Source of the DNA: Bog-473 sp963828505
GTDB lineage: Bacteria > Actinomycetota > Acidimicrobiia > Acidimicrobiales > RAAP-2
Direction of reading: 5' to 3'
Assembly: GCA_963828505.1 (NCBI GenBank)
Contig: CAWHFM010000026.1
Location: 1-64,000, forward strand
DNA length: 64,000 bases
Shown here: in pieces, positions 18,610 to 25,981 of the stretch
Layout: every line of letters starts with the position of its first letter
How positions within the stretch are numbered: the first letter of the stretch is position 1
The notes under the pieces: model-generated
Database searches by the model: none
What the model saw: the letters and a program-made list of their open reading frames with translations, nothing else
Told to the model about the DNA's origin: nothing
Program-made: the position numbers and the translations under genes

Positions 18610-19605
18610 CTATTTGCTGGATGGATCTTCCTCAAGAGGTGGTCCTGTCAACGTGATTCGAGGGACCAAACTCTGCAGTTCCTCCATCCCCTTCACGCGT
18701 TCCCGATCTTCATCGGTGGGCTCTGACGCGAGCTCTATAAGAAGAGATCCCTGGTTGTCGTACCCGAGGGTCTGGACCCGGTCATATCCAAGAATCTGCT
18801 GTATCGGCGTCTTTAACGTTGAGATTGCGGGCCATTGACGCCGGGCACGGAGGTCGCGGACGTTCACGACAGCTCCGGCAAAATCACCGGGAGGAAAGGC
18901 GTCAACGTTAACGCTGGCGGTCTTTGGGACAACAGAAACGTTGGCAAGGAGATCCTGGAGCAAGCTCGACTCAGCAGTTGGGATTCTCCGAGACAGCTCC
19001 CGAACAGACAGGACCAACTCCTCAAGCATGTCCTTTTCAGTGCGGGGCGATGGCGCAGATGGTTCCGCATCGCCTAGTGCCTGGAGCTCATCATTCAACT
19101 CGTCCCAGAAATGTTCGAATATTGCAGATAGTCGCTCCTTCGGTAATTGTCCCCCCCAAACTGATTCGTTGATCGAACTCAGTAGCTCCCTTGTCCCGCT
19201 CTTGTTTGCCCGTTTCGCCTGGAAGGCGGCTAGCGGCTCTTTGAGGTCGGTTTCCACCATGTCATCAAGCAGGTAGGGAACGACCCTGTTCAACTCAGGA
19301 ACGTGAAGGGCCAGTGCTCCCGCTTCGAAGTTGAGCCATGGCCGATCTTGGCTCTCTTTGGTGACGCAGATGATTCCGAAGTCGCAGGTTTGAAGGGCAC
19401 GGAACATCTCAATTACAGCAACTACTCCCGCAGGCATCGAGGAAGAGACAAACGGCTTAACGCTCTGAATCACAGTCGGCAACCACGAGGCCAGGGCGTT
19501 CGCAGCGACCTCGCTCCTTTCTCCGGACCAGCTAATGAAGACGTTCGGGTCTCCGGCCTTGGACCTAGAAGCCGTGGCTGCCGGCCCTGACTCTGACTCG
19601 GCCAT
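18610..19605 (-). CDS. TIR-domain protein, candidate antiphage effector
   Basis: 331 aa from ATG 19605, GGGAG about 10 nt upstream. Residues about 20-135 form a TIR domain: VFISWSGERSEVAANALASW, VKPFVSSSMPAG, FGIICVTKESQDRPWLNFEA. The Glu of WLNFEAGAL sits where TIR NADases place their catalytic residue. The rest is a helical linker (LLSSINESVWGG, AIFEHFWDELNDEL) and a C-terminal alpha/beta region without known family (FAGAVVNVRDLR, TPIQQILGYDRV). Bacterial TIR proteins of this type degrade NAD or bind nucleotide signals in abortive infection. It heads an operon with phage-type HTH and WhiB regulators. Confidence 0.85.
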   Translation of the reverse strand: MAESESGPAATASRSKAGDPNVFISWSGERSEVAANALASWLPTVIQSVKPFVSSSMPAGVVAVIEMFRALQTCDFGIICVTKESQDRPWLNFEAGALALHVPELNRVVPYLLDDMVETDLKEPLAAFQAKRANKSGTRELLSSINESVWGGQLPKERLSAIFEHFWDELNDELQALGDAEPSAPSPRTEKDMLEELVLSVRELSRRIPTAESSLLQDLLANVSVVPKTASVNVDAFPPGDFAGAVVNVRDLRARRQWPAISTLKTPIQQILGYDRVQTLGYDNQGSLLIELASEPTDEDRERVKGMEELQSLVPRITLTGPPLEEDPSSK

Positions 19606-19959
19606 CGGACGAAACTCCCTCTCCCATCGGGACGACTATCGGCTCACACGGTATCGGCCTCGATCCGACGCAATCGGCCTGGACCGGGCCTGATCGTTCT
19701 CGGCTCGGCGTTTTTCGGCTGAGCTCGGGGAGAGACAGAGCCGGACAAGTGTCCGGGCAGGTCGCCCACCTAAAAAACGAGGCCCCCCCGCCCGGGCGTG
19801 GTGTGAGTGCCCGGGCGTGGCCGGTGGGTGGGCGTGAAGCCCGCCTCTCCTCCGTGTCGCCCCCCGTCGCCCCCTGCCGCCCCCGTGTCCGCCGATGTCC
19901 GCCCCGTGTCCGCCCGTGGTGGGCGGTGGCAGCCAGGGGCGCAGCCGTACCATCGGGGC
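19606..19959. other. intergenic, divergent control region
   Basis: About 354 bp between the minus-strand TIR operon and the plus-strand HNH gene; it must hold promoters for both. It contains a C-rich tract with repeated CCGTGTCCGCC-like words at about 19875-19920. No gene is seen. Confidence 0.4.
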
Positions 19960-20235
19960 GTGGCCTGGCCCTACACGTACGGCTACGAGAAGCAGCGCCG
20001 GGCGCTGCTCGCGCTGCGCCTGCCGTGCTCGCTCCACCTCGTCTGCAACGGGGCGGTCGCCGACAGCGCGGACCACGACCCGCCAATCTCTCGTCACACC
20101 CACGTGCCAGGGTCCGGCTGCTGTCGACTGGTCCCGGCGTGCATGAGGTGCCAGCGCAAGCAGGGCGGCGAGCTGCGGGCCGGGCGGACGCCGCGGGGAC
20201 GACGACCACCACCACGGCCGTCGAGGGACTGGTAG
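19960..20235 (+). CDS. HNH-type endonuclease-like protein
   Basis: 91 aa from GTG 19960 (VAWPYTYGYEKQRRALLALR). A zinc-type HNH pattern follows: PCSLHLVCNG, then ADSADHDPP (the DH pair), then CRLVPACMRCQRKQGGEL (CxxC and a Q in place of the usual CN). Actinophage HNH proteins of about 100 aa share this start and layout and often help terminase. The first cysteine pair is incomplete, so nuclease activity is uncertain. It is the only plus-strand gene in this part of the element. Confidence 0.72.
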   Translation: MAWPYTYGYEKQRRALLALRLPCSLHLVCNGAVADSADHDPPISRHTHVPGSGCCRLVPACMRCQRKQGGELRAGRTPRGRRPPPRPSRDW

Positions 20236-20244
20236 GCGGGGCGG

Positions 20245-20958
20245 TCAGACCCGGTTCAAGAGAACATCGAGGTGCGGGCGCTCGAAGACCTTGTCCTCGT
20301 ACTCGGTCGACGACTGTGCCCTGAGCGCCGCCGGCGGCGTCAGGGCGGCCAGTCGCTCCTCGGCGTCGTGAAGAAGGCGGCGGGCCTCGGGCGGATCGGA
20401 CAGGAACGTGTCGACCAAGCTGAGCTCGTCAGCGTCGTGGATCTCCAAGAAGGTGGGAGGGCACCGGTAACGCAACGGGGCCATCGCCGGGCCGGCCAAC
20501 TCCCAGACGTCGGACAACGGCAACGGCAGGCCCCGGGGCCGGCCAGCTGAGCCGGTGGCGATGTCGCCTCTGCTCCAGAAGACCGGCAACGTGTTCAGAT
20601 TGCCCGTCTTTTTGACGAAGGACACGTCGACGAGCTCGCCCCCGCCATACTCCAAGGTGCCGATCTTGCGGCAGCGCACGCCGTCTGAGAAGAACCACGG
20701 GGCGTGGTCGCTGAGATAGTCCTCCATGCTGTCGTCGTCGAGCGTCACGACGGCGAAGAGGCCCGCTGCCGAGCGGTGGAGGTAACCCAGCCGGCCCTGC
20801 GGCCAGGAGCGGTCGTGGTCGAAGCAGACCGGGACGTTGGCCGACTGGCGCTTCAGGTAGGTGTTGGGACGCATCGTGTACGGCAGCGGATTGCCCAGCT
20901 GGTCCACCTGGCCGACGAGGCCACGAGGACCGCAAAGCTCGCCGACAGCGGTGATCAT
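20245..20958 (-). CDS. phage prohead-protease-like protein (S78-like, tentative)
   Basis: 237 aa from ATG 20958, chosen because it lies 4 bp after the upstream stop. The block VPVCFDHDRSWPQGRLGYL resembles the HK97 prohead protease start (HD catalytic His), followed by GLFAVVTLDDDS, WFFSDGVRC (candidate Ser) and ELVDVSFVKKTGNLNTLPVF. These match the family's order of a beta-barrel with a late EVSLV strand. The C-terminus is helical. If correct, it is one of the few structural-type genes in the element. Similarity is by pattern only. Confidence 0.45.
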   Translation of the reverse strand: MITAVGELCGPRGLVGQVDQLGNPLPYTMRPNTYLKRQSANVPVCFDHDRSWPQGRLGYLHRSAAGLFAVVTLDDDSMEDYLSDHAPWFFSDGVRCRKIGTLEYGGGELVDVSFVKKTGNLNTLPVFWSRGDIATGSAGRPRGLPLPLSDVWELAGPAMAPLRYRCPPTFLEIHDADELSLVDTFLSDPPEARRLLHDAEERLAALTPPAALRAQSSTEYEDKVFERPHLDVLLNRV

Positions 20959-20962
20959 GTGT

Positions 20963-21256
20963 TCATTCTCGCGGTTGGCTGCCGTTCGCACCAGGGCCAT
21001 CGACCAACGCAGACCGGCACGGTTCCCAATCACTGACCCACCGGCGCTCGAGGCGCGCTGTCGCGTTTATGCCCTGCGATGAGACCCGGATGCCGCGAAG
21101 CACTTTGCTGGCGTCGCGCTCATTGGCGACGGCGAAGAGGAAGACCCGCTCGTTGGCGACGACGACGAGCTGATACTCGGCATGGAGCCGAGGGGCGCGA
21201 GGAGTGGGAATCGACGGGTTCGCCCGGCGGCGCTTGCCCTTCGCGGTGTCGGTCAC
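20963..21256 (-). CDS. small hypothetical protein
   Basis: 97 aa, basic N-terminus (MTDTAKGKRRRANPS), then a beta-rich core LVVVANERVFLFAVANERDA. It ends 4 bp before the prohead-protease-like gene and follows the methyltransferase by 77 bp, so it belongs to the long minus-strand operon. No family recognised. Confidence 0.55.
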   Translation of the reverse strand: MTDTAKGKRRRANPSIPTPRAPRLHAEYQLVVVANERVFLFAVANERDASKVLRGIRVSSQGINATARLERRWVSDWEPCRSALVDGPGANGSQPRE

Positions 21257-21333
21257 GGCCGCTCAGGCTCGCCCGTGTGGCCCGCAAACGCCGGGCGTGG
21301 CAGGTAGGGCCACGGTGCGAACAGGGGAAACGC

Positions 21334-22521
21334 TCACGACCCGATAGGCCAACGCTCACTGCCGTAGACGGCCCCAACGAGCCCGGGCGGAATGAAGAAC
21401 GCCCGACCGCCTTCGGCGTGGTTCCAATCCAGCCTCACCCAGGCATCTTGGTACGGTGCCCGAACGTCGAAGCCGAACTCGGCCATCATCTTGGCCGCGA
21501 AGCCGTCCGGATCGTCACCCTCGTAATACCGCACGGCACCGTCTGGGCAGCGCTCGTCCCAGCTCGCCGGTGTGGTTTCGCTCATGGTTGGTTCCTCTCG
21601 TCGTGGCCTCTCGGCCGGGTTGGCGGCAAACGTCAGCTGCTCGTAACGCGAGCGGCGCAGGCGGTCAGCAAGGCGGGACGACTTGTGCCCCCACGCCACG
21701 TCATTTACCGGCGCCGACGTGAAGTCCTCCTTCGTCAGCGCTCGGCCGAGGCGGTCCTCGAGGCAGCCGATGCACAAGAAGCCGTGGCCGCTATCCCGCG
21801 TCGTGGTCATCCCCGCCGCTCGCCACACCGAGTCGTGAACCATGTACCACTCGCCGAAGACGTCCACTCGGCAGTCGGTGCACCGCAGGGTCCGATAGCC
21901 CACGATCACGACCTCGAACTCGGCCCGCTTCTCGGCGTTGTCGAGGCCGCGGTAGCGGCGGGTGCGCACGGGCACGATGTCGCGCACGCGGTAGTCGTGC
22001 TCGGCGAGCAGCAGGCACCAGGCCTCAGCGATCGGCCCGTCGACGTTGAGGATCACGTCGTCGTCCCAGTGCTTGACCGCCTCGGCGTGCCCCGCCCAGT
22101 AGGCGTCCATCAGCGCCGGGCGGCCGGTGGCGCGGGCCAGGTTGTCGGGGTGCAGCGCCCGGCCGAGAGCGATGCCGTAGTCCCGTCGACCTTTGGTCTT
22201 GGTGGTCGGGGTCGGGCCGTTGCGGTAATCGGCGCAGCGCTTGTTGGCGTACACGGGAGACGTGGTGACGATGAAGGGCCGCGGCGGGTAGCTGGTCGGG
22301 TCCCGGGCGTCGGCGACGACCACCCGAGGGTCCCGACCCGGCCACGCCTCGATGTCGGTCCCGCTGAAGGTGAGGCCGTACTCGTCGCACAGTGCCCCAA
22401 GGCGGACACCGGGCCCGGCGAAGGGGTCGTGGACATGCCCACCGAACCACGGCAGCTCATCGATGATGACGTCGAGGACCTCAGGGGAGAACTGGCAGGG
22501 GTGACGCGGGGCGGCAATCAG
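21334..22521 (-). CDS. DNA methyltransferase, probable CTG start
   Basis: About 395 aa if read from CTG 22521, which overlaps the upstream stop as CTGA and has GAGGAG 8 nt upstream. No ATG/GTG lies between that point and the first motif. Motif I is HDPFAGPGVRLGAL (AdoMet binding) and motif IV is TTSPVYANK, close to TSPPY of N4/N6 amino-methyltransferases. Then comes a Cys-rich insert (LRCTDCRVDVFG, FLCIGCLEDRLG). From residue about 313 a segment beginning MSETTPASWDERCPDG looks like a separate small protein fused in frame. No restriction partner is adjacent, so it is probably an orphan phage-type enzyme. Confidence 0.78.
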   Translation of the reverse strand: MIAAPRHPCQFSPEVLDVIIDELPWFGGHVHDPFAGPGVRLGALCDEYGLTFSGTDIEAWPGRDPRVVVADARDPTSYPPRPFIVTTSPVYANKRCADYRNGPTPTTKTKGRRDYGIALGRALHPDNLARATGRPALMDAYWAGHAEAVKHWDDDVILNVDGPIAEAWCLLLAEHDYRVRDIVPVRTRRYRGLDNAEKRAEFEVVIVGYRTLRCTDCRVDVFGEWYMVHDSVWRAAGMTTTRDSGHGFLCIGCLEDRLGRALTKEDFTSAPVNDVAWGHKSSRLADRLRRSRYEQLTFAANPAERPRREEPTMSETTPASWDERCPDGAVRYYEGDDPDGFAAKMMAEFGFDVRAPYQDAWVRLDWNHAEGGRAFFIPPGLVGAVYGSERWPIGS

Positions 22522-22943
22522 AACATCGGCTCCTCGTCTCGTGCCCGGCGCCGGTAGGCGGCCTGGCGGCAGGCGTCGGAGCAGTAACGGCGGGGACTGC
22601 TGTCGCGGAGGATCATCTCTCGGCCGCACGCGCCGCATCGGTGGCGGATGAAGCGGACCCGCTGGAGGCCCAGCAGCGGGTCGCGGATGTATTGCTTCCC
22701 GCATTCAAGGTGGTACACGCAGTCGGAGCCTCTGCCGACATAGGTGATGAACCAGATCGAGGCGTCATCGGCGATCGGCTCGTGACAGCCGTAGCACCGG
22801 TCGGGGAACCACTGGCGCGGACGCCCACCCTTTGGGGGGTTGTGACACCCATTTTCCTGTAACAACCCCTCGGTTTGGGGGGGTTGTGACACCCATTTTC
22901 CTGTAACAACCGGGTCCCAGGCGCCGGTGATGTCCTCGGTCAC
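22518..22943 (-). CDS. zinc-cluster protein with internal DNA repeats
   Basis: 141 aa from GTG 22943, overlapping both neighbours by 4 bp. The N-terminal about 35 residues are encoded by two 37-38-bp direct repeats read in different frames (VTGKWVSQPP, then LLQENGCHNPPK). The rest carries paired cysteines: RCYGCHEPI, YHLECGKQY, RCGACGREM and RRYCSDACRQAAYRRR, a double zinc-ribbon layout ending in a basic CxxxCRxxAYRxR motif. That motif is common on small phage proteins that bind nucleic acid. It sits between loader-like and methyltransferase genes. Confidence 0.7.
   Translation of the reverse strand: MTEDITGAWDPVVTGKWVSQPPQTEGLLQENGCHNPPKGGRPRQWFPDRCYGCHEPIADDASIWFITYVGRGSDCVYHLECGKQYIRDPLLGLQRVRFIRHRCGACGREMILRDSSPRRYCSDACRQAAYRRRARDEEPMF
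22831..22911. repeat. two 37-38-bp direct repeats with inverted ends
   Basis: Copies at 22831-22867 and 22874-22911 differ only by one G in the leading G-run. Each contains GGTTGT...ACAACC arms, so each unit can form a hairpin. Period 43 bp, not a multiple of 3, although it lies inside a coding sequence. Confidence 0.93.
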
Positions 22944-23383
22944 AGCAAGACCTCCGCGCCGGCAGGCGCCGGCAACTCGGGCGGCCTGAACATCTCCCGC
23001 ACGAGCTGGCCGAGCGAGACACCCGCCGGCGCCTCGTCGGGGAGGTTCGGCGCGGGCTTGCCCAGGCGCGCCGCCTCGTCCCGGGCGCCCTTGACGAACG
23101 TCCTCCAGTTCGCGGGGTGCGAGAGCGGCGGGAACGACTCGCCCTCGGCCGGAGGTAGCGCCGCCCGGCCGCGGCGCCTGGATTCTCGGAGCGCCCCGTG
23201 GAACTGAGCGACGGTGGCGAAGTTCACCGCTCGGGCGAGCTCGGCCGCGACATAGATCTCGTCGTCGCGATCGGGAGTCTCGGCCAGCGCAACCGCCCAG
23301 GCGTCGATGATGGCGTCGCTCACCTGGCGCCCGGCGGCGCCGAAGAGGATCCCGACTACCCGGGCGACGGTCTGCTCGTTCAC
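22940..23383 (-). CDS. helicase-loader-like replication protein (tentative)
   Basis: 147 aa from GTG 23383, overlapping the initiator stop by 4 bp. The helical start MNEQTVARVVGILFGAAGRQ, then DAWAVALAETPDRDDEIYVA and NFATVAQFHGALRE, resembles the small all-helical phage helicase loader/inhibitor proteins of the G39P type. The C-terminal half is Pro/Ala-rich and probably disordered. Position right after the initiator supports a loader. Sequence evidence alone is weak. Confidence 0.5.
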   Translation of the reverse strand: MNEQTVARVVGILFGAAGRQVSDAIIDAWAVALAETPDRDDEIYVAAELARAVNFATVAQFHGALRESRRRGRAALPPAEGESFPPLSHPANWRTFVKGARDEAARLGKPAPNLPDEAPAGVSLGQLVREMFRPPELPAPAGAEVLL

Positions 23384-24174
23384 CGCTCGCCCCGGATCCG
23401 GCGCTCGAGGACCTCGGCGCTGCGCTCGGCGGCGCTCGGGACCCCGCGCTTGGGCGACGACGCGAAGTCAACGGCCGCGCTGGTGAAGGCGGACGTCTCG
23501 ACGAGCGCCTTGGTGATCTGCTCGAGGGACCAGCCGGCCCGGAGCCGGTCCCGGGCGATCTTGCGGGCCTCGCGGGCCTGGTCCCGCGAGAGTGGCGGCG
23601 AGCGCCTCTGGCGGACCGATTCGATGACGGCGTCGAGCTTCTCGTTCTCCTCGGAGCGAGAGGGCCGAGACGAGTTCGCAGAAGCGGCGGCGGGGAGTTG
23701 TTCACGTTGTTGAATTCGTTGTTCTCGTTGTTGTGCAGATTCAGGCACGAGCTCGGTACCACTTAGGGCCGTTTTCGGTACCACTTTCGGCTGGTCTCGG
23801 TACCACTTAGGGCCGTTTTCGGTACCACTTTCGGGCTCGTAAGTGGTCTCCCAGGCGATACCACTTAGGCGAGGTTCCTTCGGAGGCTGAGCGAGGGGAA
23901 CCGTGGTTTCGTCCCACACGAGGAGCGTGTAGACGGTCCGCGTCCAGCCGGCCGGCCCACCTCGCTCCCGGCCGATGGCGCCAGCCTCCTCGAGCTCCTT
24001 CATCGACTCGGAGACCCGGCCGTTGCTGGTGTGCATGGCGACGGCGATAGCGCGCAGGCCCGGAGCGCAGACGCCGTCCTTCTCGAAGCGGCAGAGGCAC
24101 AGGTACGCGTGCACGGCCGAGTCGCTCAGGTCGAATCGGTCGAGGATCGCCGACCAGTACCAGCGGCCGCCCAT
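23380..24174 (-). CDS. winged-helix replication initiator containing iterons
   Basis: 264 aa from ATG 24174, whose A is shared with the upstream stop (TGATG). Residues about 10-75 form a winged helix: LSDSAVHAYLCLCRF, LRAIAVAMHTSNGRVSESMK, ELEEAGAIGRERGG. A linker at about 110-150 is encoded by four 22-bp-spaced iterons. The C-terminal part (RDQAREARKIARDRLRAGW) is helical and may contact the loader or helicase. HTH at the front with an origin in the middle parallels lambda O. It would melt the origin and recruit the helicase. Function is inferred from layout and neighbours. Confidence 0.68.
   Translation of the reverse strand: MGGRWYWSAILDRFDLSDSAVHAYLCLCRFEKDGVCAPGLRAIAVAMHTSNGRVSESMKELEEAGAIGRERGGPAGWTRTVYTLLVWDETTVPLAQPPKEPRLSGIAWETTYEPESGTENGPKWYRDQPKVVPKTALSGTELVPESAQQREQRIQQREQLPAAASANSSRPSRSEENEKLDAVIESVRQRRSPPLSRDQAREARKIARDRLRAGWSLEQITKALVETSAFTSAAVDFASSPKRGVPSAAERSAEVLERRIRGER
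23754..23866. repeat. iteron array inside the initiator gene (putative origin)
   Basis: CGGTACCACTT occurs exactly at 23754, 23776, 23798 and 23820, a constant 22-bp spacing (about two helical turns). A one-mismatch fifth copy is at 23856 and an inverted AAGTGGT half-site lies at 23841. Spacer sequences alternate, giving a 44-bp higher-order repeat. Confidence 0.85.
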
Positions 24175-24425
24175 CAGCCGAGTGCGGCGCTCCGCGCCAA
24201 GATCCAGCACGCCTCGAGCCGCTCCTGTCCGCAGCTGGGGCAGGCGTCCACGCTGGTGACGAGCTCGGCTGCCCGGTCGAGCAGGTCCTCGAAGCCGTGC
24301 CTTCTGAGTTCCGCCGCCATCGGCGAGCTCAGGAAGTACACGTCGCCGAGACGGCGATACGGGGCGAGCCCGTCGAGGACGTCGCGGGTCGCCCTCCAGC
24401 GGTCCTCGTCGATGCTGTCGTTCAT
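24174..24425 (-). CDS. small hypothetical protein with CPSC motif
   Basis: 83 aa from ATG 24425: MNDSIDEDRWRATRDVLDGL, a helical body (LLDRAAELVTSVDA) and a single CPSCGQERLEACW pair at the C-terminus. It is translationally coupled to the initiator (TGATG). No family recognised; likely an element-encoded accessory replication or regulatory protein. Confidence 0.6.
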   Translation of the reverse strand: MNDSIDEDRWRATRDVLDGLAPYRRLGDVYFLSSPMAAELRRHGFEDLLDRAAELVTSVDACPSCGQERLEACWILARSAALG

Positions 24426-24508
24426 GCGGGGCGCTCCTCTCCGGTTGGGAGGAGGCCGCCTGCGGTAGCGTTCCCTCTGCGTTGTTGGGACGTTCGTTGT
24501 GCGCTGGG

Positions 24509-24530
24509 GGTCGCCTCGCTCGGGGCGACC
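24509..24530 (-). terminator. hairpin between excisionase and the replication operon
   Basis: 7-bp perfect stem GGTCGCC/GGCGACC with an 8-nt loop in the 272-bp gap. It could terminate the excisionase transcript; no T-run. Confidence 0.35.
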
Positions 24531-24698
24531 TTCAGTCGTTTACGGCGGTCCTCGTCGAGTACCGGGCCGGTGCGATGGGCTCCCGGTCCTGGGTCTCGTC
24601 GGCGTCGCAGTCCGCCCCGCCCGCACAATCGAGGCGGTGGTACGGCGGGTCACATCGCTCGAACCTCCCGGCGCCGGGAAGTTTCGGCGAAGGCCCGG

Positions 24699-24914
24699 TC
24701 ACGCCGCGCCTTCGTCGCGCCGAGGCTGCGCCGCGGGCACGCGCCGGCGCAACCGGTCGATCTCGTTGAGGTCGACCTGCAACAGGCGAGGCCCGATGCG
24801 ATCGGCCGGGACGCGGCCCTTGCGAACCCAGTCGCGCAGGGTCCTGGGCTTGATGCCGGCATATTCGGCGGCGTCTTTGAGCAACGCCCAGCGGGGCGGT
24901 TTGCGGCTGCTCAC
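24699..24914 (-). CDS. xis: excisionase-like MerR/HTH_17 protein
   Basis: About 71 aa from GTG 24914 (VSSRKPPRWALLKDAAEYAG); a longer frame reaches 24968. It has the compact winged helix LLKDAAEYAGIKPRTLRDWV followed by RKGRVPADRIGPRLLQVDL, the layout of excisionases and prophage HTH_17 proteins. It lies near the tRNA end of the element, on the same strand as the replication operon. It probably directs integrase towards excision. Confidence 0.82.
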   Translation of the reverse strand: MSSRKPPRWALLKDAAEYAGIKPRTLRDWVRKGRVPADRIGPRLLQVDLNEIDRLRRRVPAAQPRRDEGAA

Positions 24915-24968
24915 CCGAGCGGTGAGCGACACGAGGTACATCAACAGCAAGAGCACGAAGCCCTCCAA

Positions 24969-25503
24969 GGTCGGAAGATTCAGGGACCGGAGGAGGGCGG
25001 GGTCCTATGCCGCTCGCCGCTCCTCGAGGAGGACCGTGTCGGGCGCGTGCGGTCGCCGCGGGGTCAAGCGATCGAGCGGGGCGGGTGCCGCGGGCTCGTC
25101 GACTGGGACGCCCCACTCAGCGGGGGCGGCCGTCGCGCACGCGGCGAGAGTGCGGACCCATGCGAGCAGCGCGGCGCACGCGGCGTCGAGCTCGACGGCC
25201 GTGTAGCCGTCGTCGAGGGAGCGGTCGTCATCGGGCAGGAAGTCGGCCAGCTCGGCGCGCGCTCACCGCGGCGCCAAGAACGCGGAGGCAGGCGTCGGTG
25301 CACGACCCTGACGTCGCCGTCACGGCCCGCCCACATCACCACGGTGTGGGACCACCGAGCACGGTTGGCCGCCCGTATTCGACGCTGCACGGGCTGCACA
25401 TTACCGAGGCCAGCGCCCCTAAACAACATCGATGTAAGACCTCGGCGGTGTTGCACGTATGTTGCACGGCCGGATTAAGGGCCACAAAAGTCCAGGTCAA
25501 CGA
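24969..25503. other. element right end, no confident gene
   Basis: A minus-strand frame across about 25000-25230 (LADFLPDDDRSLDDGYTAVE, LAAAPLDR-type tail) has protein-like composition but no start codon before an upstream stop; it may be a frameshifted small gene. The rest shows nothing recognisable. Confidence 0.35.
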
Positions 25504-25528
25504 GCGCCCCCGGCAGGATTCGAACCTG
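25504..25528. other. attR: tRNA-Arg 3' end
   Basis: 25-bp core identical to 15402-15426. Because it lies in the intact tRNA gene, integration leaves a functional tRNA. Confidence 0.85.
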
Positions 25529-25577
25529 CGACGCACGGTTTAGGAAACCGACGCTCTATCCCCTGAGCTACGGGGGC
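25505..25577 (-). tRNA. tRNA-Arg (anticodon CCT)
   Basis: 73 nt. The 7-bp acceptor GCCCCCG/CGGGGGC pairs perfectly. The D-arm has TAGCTCAGGGGATAGAGC, the anticodon arm TCGGTTTCCTAAACCG gives CCT, and the T-arm is GCAGGTTCGAATCCTGC. CCA is not encoded. Its 3' half is the attachment site of the integrative element to its left. Confidence 0.95.
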
Positions 25578-25981
25578 GGAATACTCTGACGTTGCGGGAA
25601 CACTCTGAGCCAGAGTCGTCCTTGACGCTCAAGCCTACTTCGCGAGCAATTCCGACACCGCGGAACTGAGAGTGGCGCGATGCGCCGACGTCATCCTACG
25701 GCATGAGCGCGATCACCCACTGAGCGCAGGAAACGCGCCGACTCCATGCCTACCAACCCGATCGCGGTCGCAGGTGGTCGGTACTCGCCACGTCGACGAT
25801 CGACGTGAGGTGCCTGAGCTTGGTCCACGAGAGCGTTCACAGCGCCACACCCGCCCGGTCTCGATCTCGACAAAGGACCGAGGAATGAAGCAGCACAGGC
25901 GCCGGGCGAGAACGTGAGGCGATGAGCGCCTTCAGGTGCGGCAAGAATTTCGGATGGCAATACGGCTGGTAAATGCCGTCA
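25578..25981. other. no recognisable gene
   Basis: About 404 bp between the tRNA and the FG-GAP remnant. It should contain the tRNA promoter on the side next to 25577. No coding signal recognised. Confidence 0.4.

Larger units (their letters stand above)
15402..25528. mobile_element. 10.1-kb integrative element in tRNA-Arg(CCT)
   Basis: Bounded by 25-bp direct repeats of the tRNA-Arg 3' end, with a tyrosine integrase beside the left repeat and an excisionase-like gene near the right. Cargo includes an HEPN-like protein, a TIR-HTH-WhiB operon, an HNH protein and a minus-strand operon. That operon encodes a replication initiator, loader-like, zinc, methyltransferase and prohead-protease-like proteins. 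No FtsK/TraB translocase, portal, terminase or tail gene is visible. This argues for a phage satellite or reduced prophage rather than an actinomycete ICE. The initiator gene contains iterons. Confidence 0.8.

Noticed and set aside
22831..23866. Repeats considered as a CRISPR array
   Set aside because: Two copies in one cluster and 11-bp units in the other, inside coding sequence, with no variable spacers and no cas genes.
25000..25260. Minus-strand frame LADFLPDDDRSLDDGYTAVE...
   Set aside because: No start codon before the upstream stop; kept only as a remark in the gap entry.
15402..25528. Element considered as a pSAM2-like ICE
   Set aside because: No FtsK/TraB-type translocase, Kor/Spd genes or RepSA-like protein seen.
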